A stretch of 64,000 nt of DNA from Eubacteriaceae bacterium. GTDB taxonomy: Bacteria > Bacillota > Clostridia > Peptostreptococcales > Anaerovoracaceae. The DNA lies in NCBI GenBank assembly GCA_022652985.1, contig JALCRY010000004.1, forward strand, positions 1 to 64,000. Reading direction: 5' to 3'. Position 1 is the stretch's first letter; each line of letters begins with the position of its first letter. The notes beneath the pieces were generated by a model. The model was not told the origin of the DNA, made no database searches, and saw only the letters and a program-made list of their open reading frames with translations. Shown here piece after piece: positions 16,998 to 26,829 of the stretch. The position numbers were made by a program, and so were the translations under genes.

Positions 16998-17704
16998 TGC
17001 CGGAAAGAGATGTCATAATTGCTCTGGATTTCGCAGATGCAGCAGAGACGTTGAGATTTCTTGACCTTTTCAGTGATGAAAGGCCGTATGTCAAAGTCGG
17101 TATGGAATTGTTCTATGCTGAAGGTCCGTCGATAATAAAAGAAATAAAGGCGAGAGGACACAGGATATTTCTGGATCTGAAGCTGCATGACATACCGAAT
17201 ACAGTCGAAAAGGCGATGAGAGTTCTTTCCGGACTCGATGTCGATATGGTGAATGTTCATGCTGCAGGAACAAAGAAAATGATGCGGGCAGCTCTGAGGG
17301 GACTGATAAGAGATGACGGGACAAGGCCGCTTCTCATCGGTGTTACACAGCTGACATCGACTGATCAGACAAGGCTCGAAGAAGACATACTGATCAAAGA
17401 CAATATTGAAAATGTGATCCTGAAGTATGCTAAAAATGTCCGCGAATGCGGTCTGGACGGAGTTGTGTGTTCTCCGCTCGAGGCATCTTCGATCCACGGC
17501 GCCTGCGGAAAGGATTTTCTGACTGTGACACCGGGGATCCGTTTCAGAGAAAGCGACATCGGCGACCAGTCGCGCATAACCACACCGGCGGAAGCAGGAA
17601 GACTGGGTTCAGATTATATTGTGGTCGGCAGGCCGATCACACAGGCTGATGATCCTGTGTCTGCATACAGGAGGTGCAGAAGGGATTTTTTAGATAAACA
17701 ATAA
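16997..17704 (+). CDS. pyrF: Orotidine 5'-phosphate decarboxylase
   Basis: The 235-residue enzyme decarboxylates OMP to UMP, the last step of the pathway. The catalytic array is visible as FLDLKLHDIPNTV with Asp60, Lys62 and Asp65. The phosphate-binding end reads TPGIRF and YIVVGRPITQADDP. ATG at 16997 is chosen because the GGGGG at 16984-16988 is spaced eight bases from it; a GTG at 16988 lies within that site. It overlaps pyrD by one base and precedes pyrE by 17 bases. Confidence 0.95.
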   Translation: MPERDVIIALDFADAAETLRFLDLFSDERPYVKVGMELFYAEGPSIIKEIKARGHRIFLDLKLHDIPNTVEKAMRVLSGLDVDMVNVHAAGTKKMMRAALRGLIRDDGTRPLLIGVTQLTSTDQTRLEEDILIKDNIENVILKYAKNVRECGLDGVVCSPLEASSIHGACGKDFLTVTPGIRFRESDIGDQSRITTPAEAGRLGSDYIVVGRPITQADDPVSAYRRCRRDFLDKQ

Positions 17705-17721
17705 AGTGCAAGGAGGAAAAA

Positions 17722-18381
17722 ATGAAAGCTGATAAAATAAACATCAACAGTACAGAAGAAATCATAGCAGAAAAGCTTTTAAAAATAGGAGCGGTATTCC
17801 TGAGACCGGATGATCCGTTCACCTGGGCAAGCGGCATAAAAAGCCCCATTTACTGCGACAACAGACTGATACTTTCCGCACCGAAAGTAAGGAATGTTGT
17901 TGAAGAATCAATAGCGATGGCAATAGATGAAATTTATCCCGAATGTGAAGTGATCATGGGAACAAGCACTGCCGGCATCGCACATGCGGCGCTGGCCGCA
18001 AATCTGCTGGGACTGCCTATGGGATATGTCAGAGGCAAGGCCAAGGACCACGGCAGAACAAATCAGATCGAAGGCAGGCTGGAGAAAGGACAGAAGGTCG
18101 TCGTAGTGGAGGACCTCATTTCCACTGGCGGATCGGTCATTGAAACAGTGGAGGCTCTGCGCGAAGCCGGCGGCGATGTGCTGGGCATAATAAGCATTTT
18201 CACATATGGCCTGGAATCGAGCATAGAGGCATTCCGTGAAAAGAAAATAAAGGCGGTCAGTCTCTGCAATCTCGATGTCCTGGTGGATGTCGCCGTCAGA
18301 AATAAATATATTGAGTTCGGACAGAAAAACAAAATACTGAGTTTCAGGAGCAATCCGGAACACTGGTATGTTGGATTATAG
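17722..18381 (+). CDS. pyrE: Orotate phosphoribosyltransferase
   Basis: The 219-residue enzyme joins orotate to PRPP giving OMP, the substrate of the preceding pyrF product. The PRPP motif [13 protein letters not shown] contains Glu130-Asp131. The [16 protein letters not shown] segment and [18 protein letters not shown] loop are typical. The RBS AAGGAGG is strong. pyrE follows pyrF, so the two last enzymes are made in sequence. Confidence 0.95.
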   Translation: MKADKININSTEEIIAEKLLKIGAVFLRPDDPFTWASGIKSPIYCDNRLILSAPKVRNVVEESIAMAIDEIYPECEVIMGTSTAGIAHAALAANLLGLPMGYVRGKAKDHGRTNQIEGRLEKGQKVVVVEDLISTGGSVIETVEALREAGGDVLGIISIFTYGLESSIEAFREKKIKAVSLCNLDVLVDVAVRNKYIEFGQKNKILSFRSNPEHWYVGL

Positions 18382-18394
18382 AAAGGAGCACTTT

Positions 18395-19330
18395 ATGGAG
18401 AATAGAAACCTTATAAGTATAACGGATCTGTCTGCCGGGGAAATCGATGAGATGATAAAACTCGCCGATGATATCATTGCGGATCCGGAAGCATATTCGG
18501 AGGCGTGCAGAAGAAAAAAGCTGGCGACTCTGTTTTTCGAACCGAGCACGAGGACAAGGCTGAGTTTCGAGGCGGCGATGCTCGACCTGGGCGGTAATGT
18601 ACTCGGTTTTTCGTCGGCTGATTCCAGCTCGGTATCAAAAGGCGAAAGTGTCTCTGATACGATAAGAGTCATTGGCAATTACGTAGATATTATCGCGATG
18701 AGACATCCTAAGGAAGGAGCACCTACGGTGGCTGCTGCCAGAAGCATCGTACCTATAATAAATGCCGGAGACGGCGGGCATTTCCATCCGACGCAGACAC
18801 TGACCGACCTGCTGACAATAAGCCGCAAGATCGGCAGACTGGACAATATTACTATCGGCCTCTGCGGAGATCTTCAGTTCGGGCGTACAGTACATTCGCT
18901 GATAGAAGCAATGCTGAGATACGAGAATGTTAAGTTTGTGCTCATTTCGCCTGAGGAGCTGCGCGTTCCTTCATATATCATCGACAAGATCAGAGATGCG
19001 GGAACAGAGTATAAAGAAGTCACCAAGATGGAAGATGTCATGGGAGAACTCGATGTTCTGTATATGACACGTGTTCAGAAGGAGCGTTTCTTCAACGAAG
19101 CTGATTATGTCAGACTTAAGGATACTTATATCCTGGATGCTGAGAAAATGCAGCTGGCAAAGGACGATATGATCGTTATGCATCCTCTTCCGAGAGTCAA
19201 CGAGATAGCAGTCGAGGTAGACAGCGATCCGCGCGCATGTTATTTCGATCAGACGCTGTATGGAAAATATATCAGGATGGCACTGATACTGACACTTCTC
19301 GGTATCGGCAGGAACGGAAAGAAAGCATAG
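18395..19330 (+). CDS. pyrB: Aspartate carbamoyltransferase catalytic chain
   Basis: The 311-residue enzyme makes carbamoyl-aspartate, the committed step. The carbamoyl-phosphate site [13 protein letters not shown] (Ser51-Thr-Arg-Thr-Arg55) is present, with [16 protein letters not shown] and [10 protein letters not shown] near the end. ATG 18395 follows AAAGGAGC; the frame extends upstream to 18368 without a better site. The presence of pyrI downstream makes this the class B (catalytic plus regulatory chain) form known from enterobacteria and many clostridia rather than the unregulated Bacillus form. Confidence 0.95.
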   Translation: MENRNLISITDLSAGEIDEMIKLADDIIADPEAYSEACRRKKLATLFFEPSTRTRLSFEAAMLDLGGNVLGFSSADSSSVSKGESVSDTIRVIGNYVDIIAMRHPKEGAPTVAAARSIVPIINAGDGGHFHPTQTLTDLLTISRKIGRLDNITIGLCGDLQFGRTVHSLIEAMLRYENVKFVLISPEELRVPSYIIDKIRDAGTEYKEVTKMEDVMGELDVLYMTRVQKERFFNEADYVRLKDTYILDAEKMQLAKDDMIVMHPLPRVNEIAVEVDSDPRACYFDQTLYGKYIRMALILTLLGIGRNGKKA

Positions 19331-19340
19331 GAGGTACGGA

Positions 19341-19760
19341 ATGAATATAGACGGAGTAAGTACCGGTATCGTGCTGGATCACATCCAGGCCGGCAAGAGC
19401 ATGCAGATATACGAACTGCTCGAGCTCGACAAACTGTCATGCAGTGTGGCTGTAGTACAGAACGCGAGAAGCACTAAATACGGCAAAAAAGATATTATCA
19501 AAATCGATGCGCTCATTGATCTCGATCTCGATGTCCTCGGATATGTGGATCCTAATATCACAGTCGATATCATCAAAGACAGCAAGCTTATCGAGAAAAA
19601 GCATGTGGCACTTCCGGAGACGCTGACTAATGTCATAAAATGCAAAAATCCGCGATGCATAACTTCGGTGGAGCACGGCATAGATCAGAAATTCAGACTT
19701 ACGGATAAGGAAAAGAAAATATACAGATGCTGTTACTGCGACGCTGAGTTTAAAGTATGA
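19341..19760 (+). CDS. pyrI: Aspartate carbamoyltransferase regulatory chain
   Basis: The 139-residue regulatory chain binds nucleotide effectors in its N-terminal half (GIVLDHIQAGKSMQIYELL) and zinc at the C-terminal interface with PyrB. The four ligands Cys101, Cys106, Cys130 and Cys133 have spacing x4, x23, x2, identical to the E. coli chain (109, 114, 138, 141). It is the last gene of the pyr operon, followed by a terminator. The operon therefore carries feedback control of its first committed enzyme. Confidence 0.95.
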   Translation: MNIDGVSTGIVLDHIQAGKSMQIYELLELDKLSCSVAVVQNARSTKYGKKDIIKIDALIDLDLDVLGYVDPNITVDIIKDSKLIEKKHVALPETLTNVIKCKNPRCITSVEHGIDQKFRLTDKEKKIYRCCYCDAEFKV

Positions 19761-19790
19761 TAGCTGACTGACGCACAGGAAATGTTATGG

Positions 19791-19823
19791 CTGCTGCATT
19801 TATAGATGCGGCAGTCTTTTTTT
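19791..19823 (+). terminator. Terminator of the pyr operon
   Basis: CTGCTGCAT (19791-19799) pairs with ATGCGGCAG (19806-19814), one G-T pair, followed by TC and eight Ts. Confidence 0.88.
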
Positions 19824-19888
19824 ACCGTTAAAATGACTGAAAATAGTGATTATGACCGACTTTGCTCAAACACTTGATTTATTTTGCT

Positions 19889-19936
19889 TGAAAATGAAAG
19901 AAAATGATTGACTTTGATTGAAATTGGTGCTATATT
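19889..19936 (+). promoter_or_regulatory. fru operon promoter with TGAAA-type repeats
   Basis: TTGACT (19908-19913), a 17-base spacer and TATATT (19931-19936) form a good promoter. TGAAAATGA, AGAAAATGATTGA and GATTGAAATTG words repeat around and through the -35. Such A-rich repeats are typical operators of DeoR-family sugar regulators, so auto-control by the next gene is likely. Confidence 0.6.
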
Positions 19937-19982
19937 TTAATTGTCAAATAAAAGAGGCAATTCAATCAGCGAGGTAAAGCTC

Positions 19983-20732
19983 ATGTTACAGAATGTCAGA
20001 TATAATAAGATACTCGAACAGATACAGCGTCAGAACTCAGTCAGAGTTACCGATCTGGCTGAAGAACTCGGTGTAAGCGAGTCAACGATAAGAAGAGACA
20101 TCAATGATCTCGACAAGGCCGGACAGCTCAGAAAGGTGTTCGGGGGTGCGGTCGCCAACCGCAGCGATATTATCGGTCTGGAATCAGATGTCATGACGAG
20201 AGAAACCCTTAATGTTGAAGAGAAAAATGCGATTGCCAGATACGCGGCTTCTATAATAAATGATGACGATTTCATCTTTATAGATGCCGGTACGACAACA
20301 GCCAGGATAGTCGATTTCCTGGAGTCGAAAAAGGCAACGATCGTTACCAACGGAGTGCCGCTGGCCATGAAGCTCATTCAGAGCGGATTCAGATCTTATA
20401 TGATCGGCGGAGAACTTAAACTATCTACAGAAGCAGTTGTCGGTACAGACGCTGTGGAAAGTCTTAAAAAATATAATTTCACAAAATGCTTTATAGGAAC
20501 AAACGGCATTGATACCGAAAGAGGATATACGACTCCTGATATCGATGAATCAATGGTAAAAACCACAGTTATCAATCAGTCATATGTCTCGTATATCCTC
20601 GCTGACCATTCCAAGTTCGGACTGATAACTTCAGTATCATTTGCAGATATCAGAGAAGCATGTATAATCACAGATCACGTAACAGATAAAAAATACATAA
20701 AACATACTATTGTTAAGGAGGTCGGAAAATGA
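19983..20732 (+). CDS. DeoR-family transcriptional regulator of the fructose operon
   Basis: The 249-residue product has an N-terminal winged HTH (about residues 22-43, VTDLAEELGVSESTIRRDIN, the classic DeoR signature) and a sugar-phosphate isomerase-like sensor domain (FIDAGTTTARIVDFL, GVPLAMKL, GTNGIDTERGYTTPD, ADHSKFG). Known relatives at this position (FruR of lactic bacteria) sense fructose 1-phosphate and repress fruKA. The ATG at 19983 follows GAGGT; an in-frame TTG at 19941 lies just past the -10 and is unlikely. Its stop overlaps the fruK ATG. Confidence 0.9.
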   Translation: MLQNVRYNKILEQIQRQNSVRVTDLAEELGVSESTIRRDINDLDKAGQLRKVFGGAVANRSDIIGLESDVMTRETLNVEEKNAIARYAASIINDDDFIFIDAGTTTARIVDFLESKKATIVTNGVPLAMKLIQSGFRSYMIGGELKLSTEAVVGTDAVESLKKYNFTKCFIGTNGIDTERGYTTPDIDESMVKTTVINQSYVSYILADHSKFGLITSVSFADIREACIITDHVTDKKYIKHTIVKEVGK

Positions 20733-21655
20733 TCTACACAGTAACATTCAGCCCGGCGATAGACTATATCGTTTATATGGACGAGCTGATACCGGGAGAA
20801 ACAAACCGTTCGACCGGAGAAAAGTATTACTACGGAGGCAAAGGCATAAACGTTTCCACGATATTGAGCAATCTCGGGATCGAAAATGTGGCTTTGGGAT
20901 TCGTAAGCGGGTTCACAGGCGCCGAACTGGAAAACGGACTTGCCGCAAACGGTCTTAATACCGACTTCATCCATTTAAAAGAAGGCATTACGAGAATCAA
21001 CATAAAGCTCAAGAAAAAGGAAGACGACGCGCCGTCGGCGATGGAAGAAACTGAAATCAACTGTCAGGGCGCTGCGGTTTCGCCGGAAGCCGTAGAAGAA
21101 CTTATGAACAAGCTCGATGGGCTTTCCGAAGGAGATACACTGGTGGTTTCCGGCAACATTCCGAATACGATGCCGGATGACATGTATGAAAGAATACTGG
21201 GCAAACTGCAGGGAAGAGGAGTCATGTTCGTGGTGGATGCCACGGGAGATCTGCTCAGGAAGGTACTGAAATACAAACCTTTCCTGATCAAGCCTAACAG
21301 AAGAGAGATCGAGGAGCTGTGCGGAAGACGGGCAAGCAACAATGAAGAGATCGCAGAATGCGCAAGGATGCTTCAGCAGGAAGGAGCACAAAACGTACTA
21401 GTCTCGATGGGAGGCGACGGAGCACTTCTGCTGACAGCGGACGGAGATGTATATTACCGCGGTTCGATGGGGGACAACATCAGGAACACAGTCGGTTCGG
21501 GAGATTCGATGGTAGCGGGATTTATAGCAGGTTATTTCAAAACAAAAGATTATCAGTCGGCATTGAAGATGGGCGTAAGCGCCGGTTCGGCATCGGCTTG
21601 CCAGGACGGACTGGCAACAGGTGAACAGATAATCGAGTTCTATCAGAATAATTAA
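20729..21655 (+). CDS. fruK: 1-phosphofructokinase
   Basis: The 308-residue PfkB-family kinase turns fructose 1-phosphate, the product of the PTS transporter next door, into fructose 1,6-bisphosphate. Visible features are YTVTFSPAIDYIVYMDEL, the GGKGINVS substrate motif, IKPNRREIEEL and the catalytic NTVGSGDSMVAGF (Asp259). ATGA overlap with the regulator gene and 12 bases to fruA show one operon. An alternative tagatose-6-phosphate kinase role is less likely given the context. Confidence 0.93.
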   Translation: MIYTVTFSPAIDYIVYMDELIPGETNRSTGEKYYYGGKGINVSTILSNLGIENVALGFVSGFTGAELENGLAANGLNTDFIHLKEGITRINIKLKKKEDDAPSAMEETEINCQGAAVSPEAVEELMNKLDGLSEGDTLVVSGNIPNTMPDDMYERILGKLQGRGVMFVVDATGDLLRKVLKYKPFLIKPNRREIEELCGRRASNNEEIAECARMLQQEGAQNVLVSMGGDGALLLTADGDVYYRGSMGDNIRNTVGSGDSMVAGFIAGYFKTKDYQSALKMGVSAGSASACQDGLATGEQIIEFYQNN

Positions 21656-21667
21656 TGGAGGAGAAAC

Positions 21668-23650
21668 ATGCGTATTATTGATTTGTTGAAAGATGGATCT
21701 GTTGTGACAAATGCTGATGTCAGTACAAAAGATCAGGCCATCGACATGATGATCGGACTTCATGACAAGTGCGGAAATATTTCCGACGTGGTAAAGTTCA
21801 AAGAGGGAATACTTAAGAGGGAAGAAGAAAGCACAACTGCAGTAGGCGAGGGAATAGCCATTCCGCACTGCAAGAGCGAGGTCGTTGCCAGTCCGGGACT
21901 TACTGCTCTGACAGTACCTGCAGGCATCGATTACAACGCTCCTGACGGGAAGGATTCAAACATTCTGTTCATGATCGCAGCTCCTCTTGACGGAGATCTT
22001 CATCTGGAAGTTCTGGCGAGACTGATGACGCTTCTCATGGACATGGATCTCAGGAACAAGCTTATTGCAGCCAAAGACGAGAACGAGTTCATAGCCGCCA
22101 TCGATGAAGCTGAAAAAGCAAAATATCCTGATGAGGCAGGCTCGCAGGAAGTAGTGGATGCAGCTGAGGCTGCCGGCGAAGATGAGGGATATAAGATCCT
22201 TGCAGTTACAGCCTGCCCGACGGGAATCGCCCATACCTACATGGCAGCTGAATCTCTGGAAAAGAAAGCGGCAGAGATGGGATTCAAACTGAAGGCTGAG
22301 ACAAACGGTTCGATGGGAGCCAAGAACGTCCTCACACCGGAAGAAATCGCCGCAGCAGACGGAATCATCATTGCCGCCGACAAGAATGTCGACATGGCAA
22401 GATTTGCCGGCAAGAGAGTGTATTCGACCAAGGTCGCAGACGGGATCAACAAGCCGGAAGAACTTATAAATCAGATACTGAACAAGACAGCTCCGATAAT
22501 GGAAGGCGATGTGAAAGCAGCGGCTGCATCGGGTTCAAACAACGAAAGCAAAGGACATCAGGTATATAAACACCTTATGAACGGCGTTTCATACATGCTC
22601 CCGTTCGTAGTAGGCGGCGGCATCATGATAGCACTGGCATTCCTGATAGATACGATCGCCGGCGCGCCAAGAGATTCATCATTCGGTACATTTACGGCGG
22701 CAGCTGCTTTCTTCAAGAGCATCGGAGGCGTAGGATTCGGATTCATGCTTCCTGTACTTGCGGGATTCATTGCTGAAAGTATAGCGGACAGACCGGGACT
22801 CGCAGTAGGCTTTGTCGGAGGTTCGATCGCAACACTGGGATGCACATTTGCCAATGTAACAGGCGATGCTGCGGCAGTTTCCGGATTCCTCGGCGCTCTG
22901 CTGGCAGGATTCGTAGGCGGATATATCGTCAAGCTGCTCAGGAAAGTCTTCGCATGGCTGCCTGATTCGGTATCGCAGATGATGCCGATACTCATCATCC
23001 CTCTGTTCGGAATGATCCTCATGGGACTGTTCATGTGTGCGATCAACCCGTTCGTCGGAGCTCTGAATACAGCTATTTCCAACGGCCTTAACGGAATGGG
23101 ACAGTCAAGTGCAGTAATACTCGGATGCATCGTGGCCGGCATGATGGCCATAGATATGGGCGGCCCGTTCAATAAAGCGGCGTATGTATTCGGCACAGCG
23201 GCTCTTACAACAGGCGGATACAACATCATGGCGGCAGTCATGATAGGCGGAATGGTACCGCCGATCGCTATCGCGCTCTGCACAACAATATTCAAAAACA
23301 GATGGACTAAGGAAGAAAGAAGAGCAGGAGCAGTCAACTATGTTATGGGACTCTGCTTCATCACAGAAGGAGCTATCCCGTTCGCTGCCGGCGATCCGCT
23401 GAGAGTCATTCCTTCGTGCATAGCAGGAAGCGCACTGGCAGGAGGCCTCTCGATGCTGTTCAACTGCACCCTGATGGCGCCTCACGGAGGGATCTTCGTC
23501 TTCGCAGTAGTAGGACATGCTCCGATGTATGTCGTAGCTCTTATCGCCGGATCAGTACTTGCAGCACTTCTCCTCGCGATCCTCAAGAGACCTCTTTCGA
23601 AAGAAGCTCAGGAAGCAGGAGCATCTATGGACGGACTCAAGCTGGAGTAA
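21668..23650 (+). CDS. fruA: PTS fructose transporter EIIABC
   Basis: The 660-residue fused transporter imports fructose and delivers fructose 1-phosphate. EIIA is at 1-~150 with phospho-His67 in AIPHCKSE. EIIB is at ~175-280 with phospho-Cys183 in VTACPTGIAHTYMAAE, the usual fructose-type loop. EIIC from ~300 has many membrane segments with FVVGGGIMIALAFL, GFVGGSIATLG and a FITEGAIPFAAGDP motif. All three domains are present in A-B-C order. The GGAGG before the start is strong. The general PTS proteins follow downstream. Confidence 0.95.
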   Translation: MRIIDLLKDGSVVTNADVSTKDQAIDMMIGLHDKCGNISDVVKFKEGILKREEESTTAVGEGIAIPHCKSEVVASPGLTALTVPAGIDYNAPDGKDSNILFMIAAPLDGDLHLEVLARLMTLLMDMDLRNKLIAAKDENEFIAAIDEAEKAKYPDEAGSQEVVDAAEAAGEDEGYKILAVTACPTGIAHTYMAAESLEKKAAEMGFKLKAETNGSMGAKNVLTPEEIAAADGIIIAADKNVDMARFAGKRVYSTKVADGINKPEELINQILNKTAPIMEGDVKAAAASGSNNESKGHQVYKHLMNGVSYMLPFVVGGGIMIALAFLIDTIAGAPRDSSFGTFTAAAAFFKSIGGVGFGFMLPVLAGFIAESIADRPGLAVGFVGGSIATLGCTFANVTGDAAAVSGFLGALLAGFVGGYIVKLLRKVFAWLPDSVSQMMPILIIPLFGMILMGLFMCAINPFVGALNTAISNGLNGMGQSSAVILGCIVAGMMAIDMGGPFNKAAYVFGTAALTTGGYNIMAAVMIGGMVPPIAIALCTTIFKNRWTKEERRAGAVNYVMGLCFITEGAIPFAAGDPLRVIPSCIAGSALAGGLSMLFNCTLMAPHGGIFVFAVVGHAPMYVVALIAGSVLAALLLAILKRPLSKEAQEAGASMDGLKLE

Positions 23651-23691
23651 TATAATAACGATATAGAATAGAAAAATGATAGTGCATATAT

Positions 23692-23719
23692 GCGGGGCCG
23701 CGTTCTGAGGAGGCCCCGC
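23692..23719 (+). other. Intercistronic GC-rich hairpin between fruA and ptsH
   Basis: An 8-bp perfect stem GCGGGGCC (23692-23699) / GGCCCCGC (23712-23719) has a 12-base loop and no T run. It lies just before the ptsH ribosome site (AAAAGGAG). It is more likely an RNA-stabilising or processing element than a terminator. Confidence 0.6.
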
Positions 23720-23737
23720 GGGAAAAGGAGATTCAAA

Positions 23738-24004
23738 ATGGTATCTAAACAGCTCACAGTAACTAATTCACAGGGTTTCCACATGAGACCGGCAACAGTA
23801 TTCGTAAATGCAGTCAGCAAATATAAGTCAAATATCACAATCAAGTTCAACGGAAATGACGTAAACGCAAAGAGCCTGATGAATCTGATAGCAGCATGTA
23901 TCAAGTTCGGTTCGAACATTGAAGTAGTTGCAGAAGGAGAAGATGAAGAAGCCGCTCTGGCAGAAGCTGTACAGCTCATAGAAGCAGGCCTCGGTGAGGA
24001 GTAA
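23738..24004 (+). CDS. ptsH: Phosphocarrier protein HPr
   Basis: The 88-residue product has His15 in SQGFHMRPA, which carries the phosphoryl group from enzyme I to EIIA. Ser46 in NAKSLMNLI occupies the regulatory site known to be phosphorylated by HPr kinase in Gram-positives. The protein therefore may serve both transport and carbon catabolite control, although no hprK lies in this window. The start at 23738 follows AAAAGGAG and gives exactly the numbering of classic HPr. Four bases separate it from ptsI. Confidence 0.95.
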   Translation: MVSKQLTVTNSQGFHMRPATVFVNAVSKYKSNITIKFNGNDVNAKSLMNLIAACIKFGSNIEVVAEGEDEEAALAEAVQLIEAGLGEE

Positions 24005-24008
24005 TACG

Positions 24009-25721
24009 ATGTTGAAAGGTATTCCGGTATCCGACGGTATCGGCATCGGTACAGTCAGGATAATAAAAAATAAGGAAGTCAAGTTCGATGACCGCGTAAT
24101 TCCGGAAAATGAGATCGAATCAGAACTCGGGCGTTTCCACTCCGCAGTAGATGTGTTCTGTGAAAGAACCAAGAAAATGGCAGAAGAAATGGAACAGTCC
24201 GTAAACCCGAAAGAGGCCGAGATAATCAAAGGACATATACAGATGATTTCGGATCCGTTCATGATCGGACAGATAGAAGATCAGATAAAGAACGGGACAT
24301 GTGCGGAGAAAGCGGCGGAAAACACCTTGAATCAGTTCATTGAAATGTTCTCCGCAGTAGACGATGAGCTTACGCAGCAGCGCGCCACCGATGTCAGCGA
24401 TATCAAAAAGAGACTGCTGAGGATACTGCTGGGGATCGAAGAAATAGATCTGGGCAGTCTGCCGGCGGGAACGATAATCGTGACCAAAGATCTGACACCT
24501 TCGATGACAACAGAAATAAAGAAAGAAAATATCAACGGCATCGTTACTGAAAAAGGCGGCATCACATCGCACAGCGCGATATTATCGAGAGCTCTGGAAA
24601 TACCCGCAGTCCTGAGCGTGCCGGAGATAACAAAGATCCTCAAGGACGGAGACAGTGTAATAATAGACGGCAAAGAGGGCGAAGTTCTTTCTGATCCGAC
24701 AGATGCAGACAGGCAGAAATACGAAAAAGCACGCGTCGATTTCCTCAAAGAAAAAGAATATCTCAATACATTCATCGGTAAAGATACGATGACTGAGGAC
24801 GGATATCACAAGGAAGTCTTCTGCAATATCGGAACTCCCAAAGATGCAGTGACAGCAGTTCAGAAAGACGGGGAGGGCATCGGCCTCTTCAGGACCGAGT
24901 TCCTCTTCATGGACCGCAAGACAGCGCCTACAGAAGAAGACCAGTTCAATGCATACAAGAAAGTCGCGGAAACTCTCGGCGGCAGGACAGTGATAATCCG
25001 TACGCTGGACATAGGCGGCGACAAGGATATCCCGTATATGGAGCAGTCGAAAGAAGACAATCCGTTCCTGGGATACAGAGCAGTGAGATATTGCCTCGGC
25101 GACAAGGAACTTTATAAAACACAGCTTCGCGCAATATTGAGAGCTTCGGCTTTCGGCAGTATCTGGGTAATGGTGCCTATGGTAACGAATGTATATGAAA
25201 TGCGTCAGGTCCGCGGCATAGTCGAAAGAATCAAGACAAAGCTCGATAAGGAAGGCATTCCGTATGACAGGAATATCAAGGTCGGCGCCATGATAGAAAC
25301 ACCTGCGGCATCGCTCATATCAGACATACTGGCGAAGGAATGTGATTTCTTCAGCATAGGGACAAACGACCTCATCCAGTATACGATGTGCGCGGACAGA
25401 GGAAACGCGGATGTTGCATATCTCTACAAGCCGTATTATCCGGCGGTCCTGAGATCGCTCAAGACGATAATAGAAAACGGTAAAAAAGAGGGTATATCCG
25501 TCGGCATGTGCGGCGAAGGAGCAAGAGATCCGATGCTCATACCTCTTCTGCTGGCATTCGGACTCGACGATTTCAGCGTAACTCCGACATCAGTGCTTTC
25601 GACCAGGAGCTGCATTTCAAAATGGACTCTCGAGGAAGCAAGAGAAGTCGCAAACAAAGCAATGTCTCTTCCTACATATATGGAAGTAGAAGAGTATCTT
25701 AAAGGGATAGTTAGAAAATAA
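24009..25721 (+). CDS. ptsI: PTS enzyme I (phosphoenolpyruvate-protein phosphotransferase)
   Basis: The 570-residue product starts the PTS chain by taking phosphate from PEP. The phospho-His domain has [19 protein letters not shown] with His188. The PEP-binding barrel has [26 protein letters not shown], and the closing [14 protein letters not shown] and [10 protein letters not shown] motifs. Length equals the usual ~570-575. ATG 24009 is used because GTGAGGAG precedes it. Its location directly after HPr inside the fructose operon couples general PTS synthesis to fructose control. Confidence 0.96.
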   Translation: MLKGIPVSDGIGIGTVRIIKNKEVKFDDRVIPENEIESELGRFHSAVDVFCERTKKMAEEMEQSVNPKEAEIIKGHIQMISDPFMIGQIEDQIKNGTCAEKAAENTLNQFIEMFSAVDDELTQQRATDVSDIKKRLLRILLGIEEIDLGSLPAGTIIVTKDLTPSMTTEIKKENINGIVTEKGGITSHSAILSRALEIPAVLSVPEITKILKDGDSVIIDGKEGEVLSDPTDADRQKYEKARVDFLKEKEYLNTFIGKDTMTEDGYHKEVFCNIGTPKDAVTAVQKDGEGIGLFRTEFLFMDRKTAPTEEDQFNAYKKVAETLGGRTVIIRTLDIGGDKDIPYMEQSKEDNPFLGYRAVRYCLGDKELYKTQLRAILRASAFGSIWVMVPMVTNVYEMRQVRGIVERIKTKLDKEGIPYDRNIKVGAMIETPAASLISDILAKECDFFSIGTNDLIQYTMCADRGNADVAYLYKPYYPAVLRSLKTIIENGKKEGISVGMCGEGARDPMLIPLLLAFGLDDFSVTPTSVLSTRSCISKWTLEEAREVANKAMSLPTYMEVEEYLKGIVRK

Positions 25722-25750
25722 TTCATATGACCATGACTGGAGGTAATATT

Positions 25751-26764
25751 ATGATCAAAGTAGCAATAAACGGTTTCGGAAGAATAGGCAGACTGGCTTT
25801 CCGCCAGGTATTTGAAAACAGCGAGTTCGACATCATCGCGATAAACGACCTGACAGACCCTGAGATGCTTGCATTCCTGCTTAAGCACGACAGTGTGCAG
25901 GGACAGTATCTCCATGATATCTCATTCGATGAGAACAGCATCACAGTAGACGGCAAGAAAATCACTATTTACAAAGAAGCAGATGCCAGGAATCTGCCTT
26001 GGGGCAAACTCGGGATCGACATCGTCCTCGAATGCACGGGCTTCTATACATCAAAAGATAAATCGCAGGCTCATATAGACGCCGGCGCCAAGAAAGTACT
26101 TATTTCCGCACCGGCCGGCAGTGATCTTCCGACAATCGTATTCGGCACGAACCACGAGATACTTACGAGTGAAGACCGCATCGTTTCAGGCGCATCATGC
26201 ACAACGAACTGCCTGGCTCCTATGGCCAAGGCGCTCAACAGCTACAGAGAGCTGCGTACAGGATTCATGACGACCATCCATGCATATACAGGAGATCAGA
26301 TGATCCTCGACGGACCGCACAGAAAGGGAGATCTGAGACGTGCAAGAGCAGGAGCAATCAACATCGTACCTGCAAGTTCCGGCGCTGCCAAGGCAATCGG
26401 CCTGGTTATTCCAGAGCTCGACGGCAAGCTCATTGGATCCGCACAGAGAGTACCTGTAGCATCCGGTTCAATCACAATACTTGACGCGACACTTAAGGAT
26501 ATGACAGACAGTGTAAGCGTTGAGGGGATCAATGCGGCGATGAAAGCGGCAGCAGACGAATCGTTCGGATATACAGAAGAAGAAATCGTTTCTGCGGATG
26601 TTATCGGCATGCACTACGGCTCGCTCTTCGATGCTACACAGACTCTGGCGCAGCAGTGCGGAACGCATATCTATGAAGTAAGAGTAGTATCATGGTACGA
26701 TAACGAAATGTCGTATGTTTCACAATTAGTCAGAACGCTTAAGTACATGGCAAACATGAACTAA
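25751..26764 (+). CDS. gap: Glyceraldehyde-3-phosphate dehydrogenase
   Basis: The 337-residue NAD-dependent glycolytic enzyme has a Rossmann start [18 protein letters not shown], the catalytic Cys150 in [32 protein letters not shown] and the closing [21 protein letters not shown]. It follows ptsI by 29 bases with GGAGGT before its ATG and no terminator between. A hairpin terminator follows, so gap ends the fructose/PTS unit or has an extra promoter within ptsI. Confidence 0.96.
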   Translation: MIKVAINGFGRIGRLAFRQVFENSEFDIIAINDLTDPEMLAFLLKHDSVQGQYLHDISFDENSITVDGKKITIYKEADARNLPWGKLGIDIVLECTGFYTSKDKSQAHIDAGAKKVLISAPAGSDLPTIVFGTNHEILTSEDRIVSGASCTTNCLAPMAKALNSYRELRTGFMTTIHAYTGDQMILDGPHRKGDLRRARAGAINIVPASSGAAKAIGLVIPELDGKLIGSAQRVPVASGSITILDATLKDMTDSVSVEGINAAMKAAADESFGYTEEEIVSADVIGMHYGSLFDATQTLAQQCGTHIYEVRVVSWYDNEMSYVSQLVRTLKYMANMN

Positions 26765-26785
26765 GCTGTTTTAGATATCATTGTA

Positions 26786-26814
26786 AAAAGCAGGGCTGCG
26801 GGGCCCTGCTTTTT
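26786..26814. terminator. Terminator after gap
   Basis: AAAAGCAGGGC (26786-26796) and GCCCTGCTTTT (26803-26813) form an 11-bp stem with TGCGGG loop. Because A and T runs flank it, it may also end the minus-strand dtxR-like gene, whose stop is at 26830. Confidence 0.85.
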
Positions 26815-26829
26815 GCTTGCTGAAAAAAT

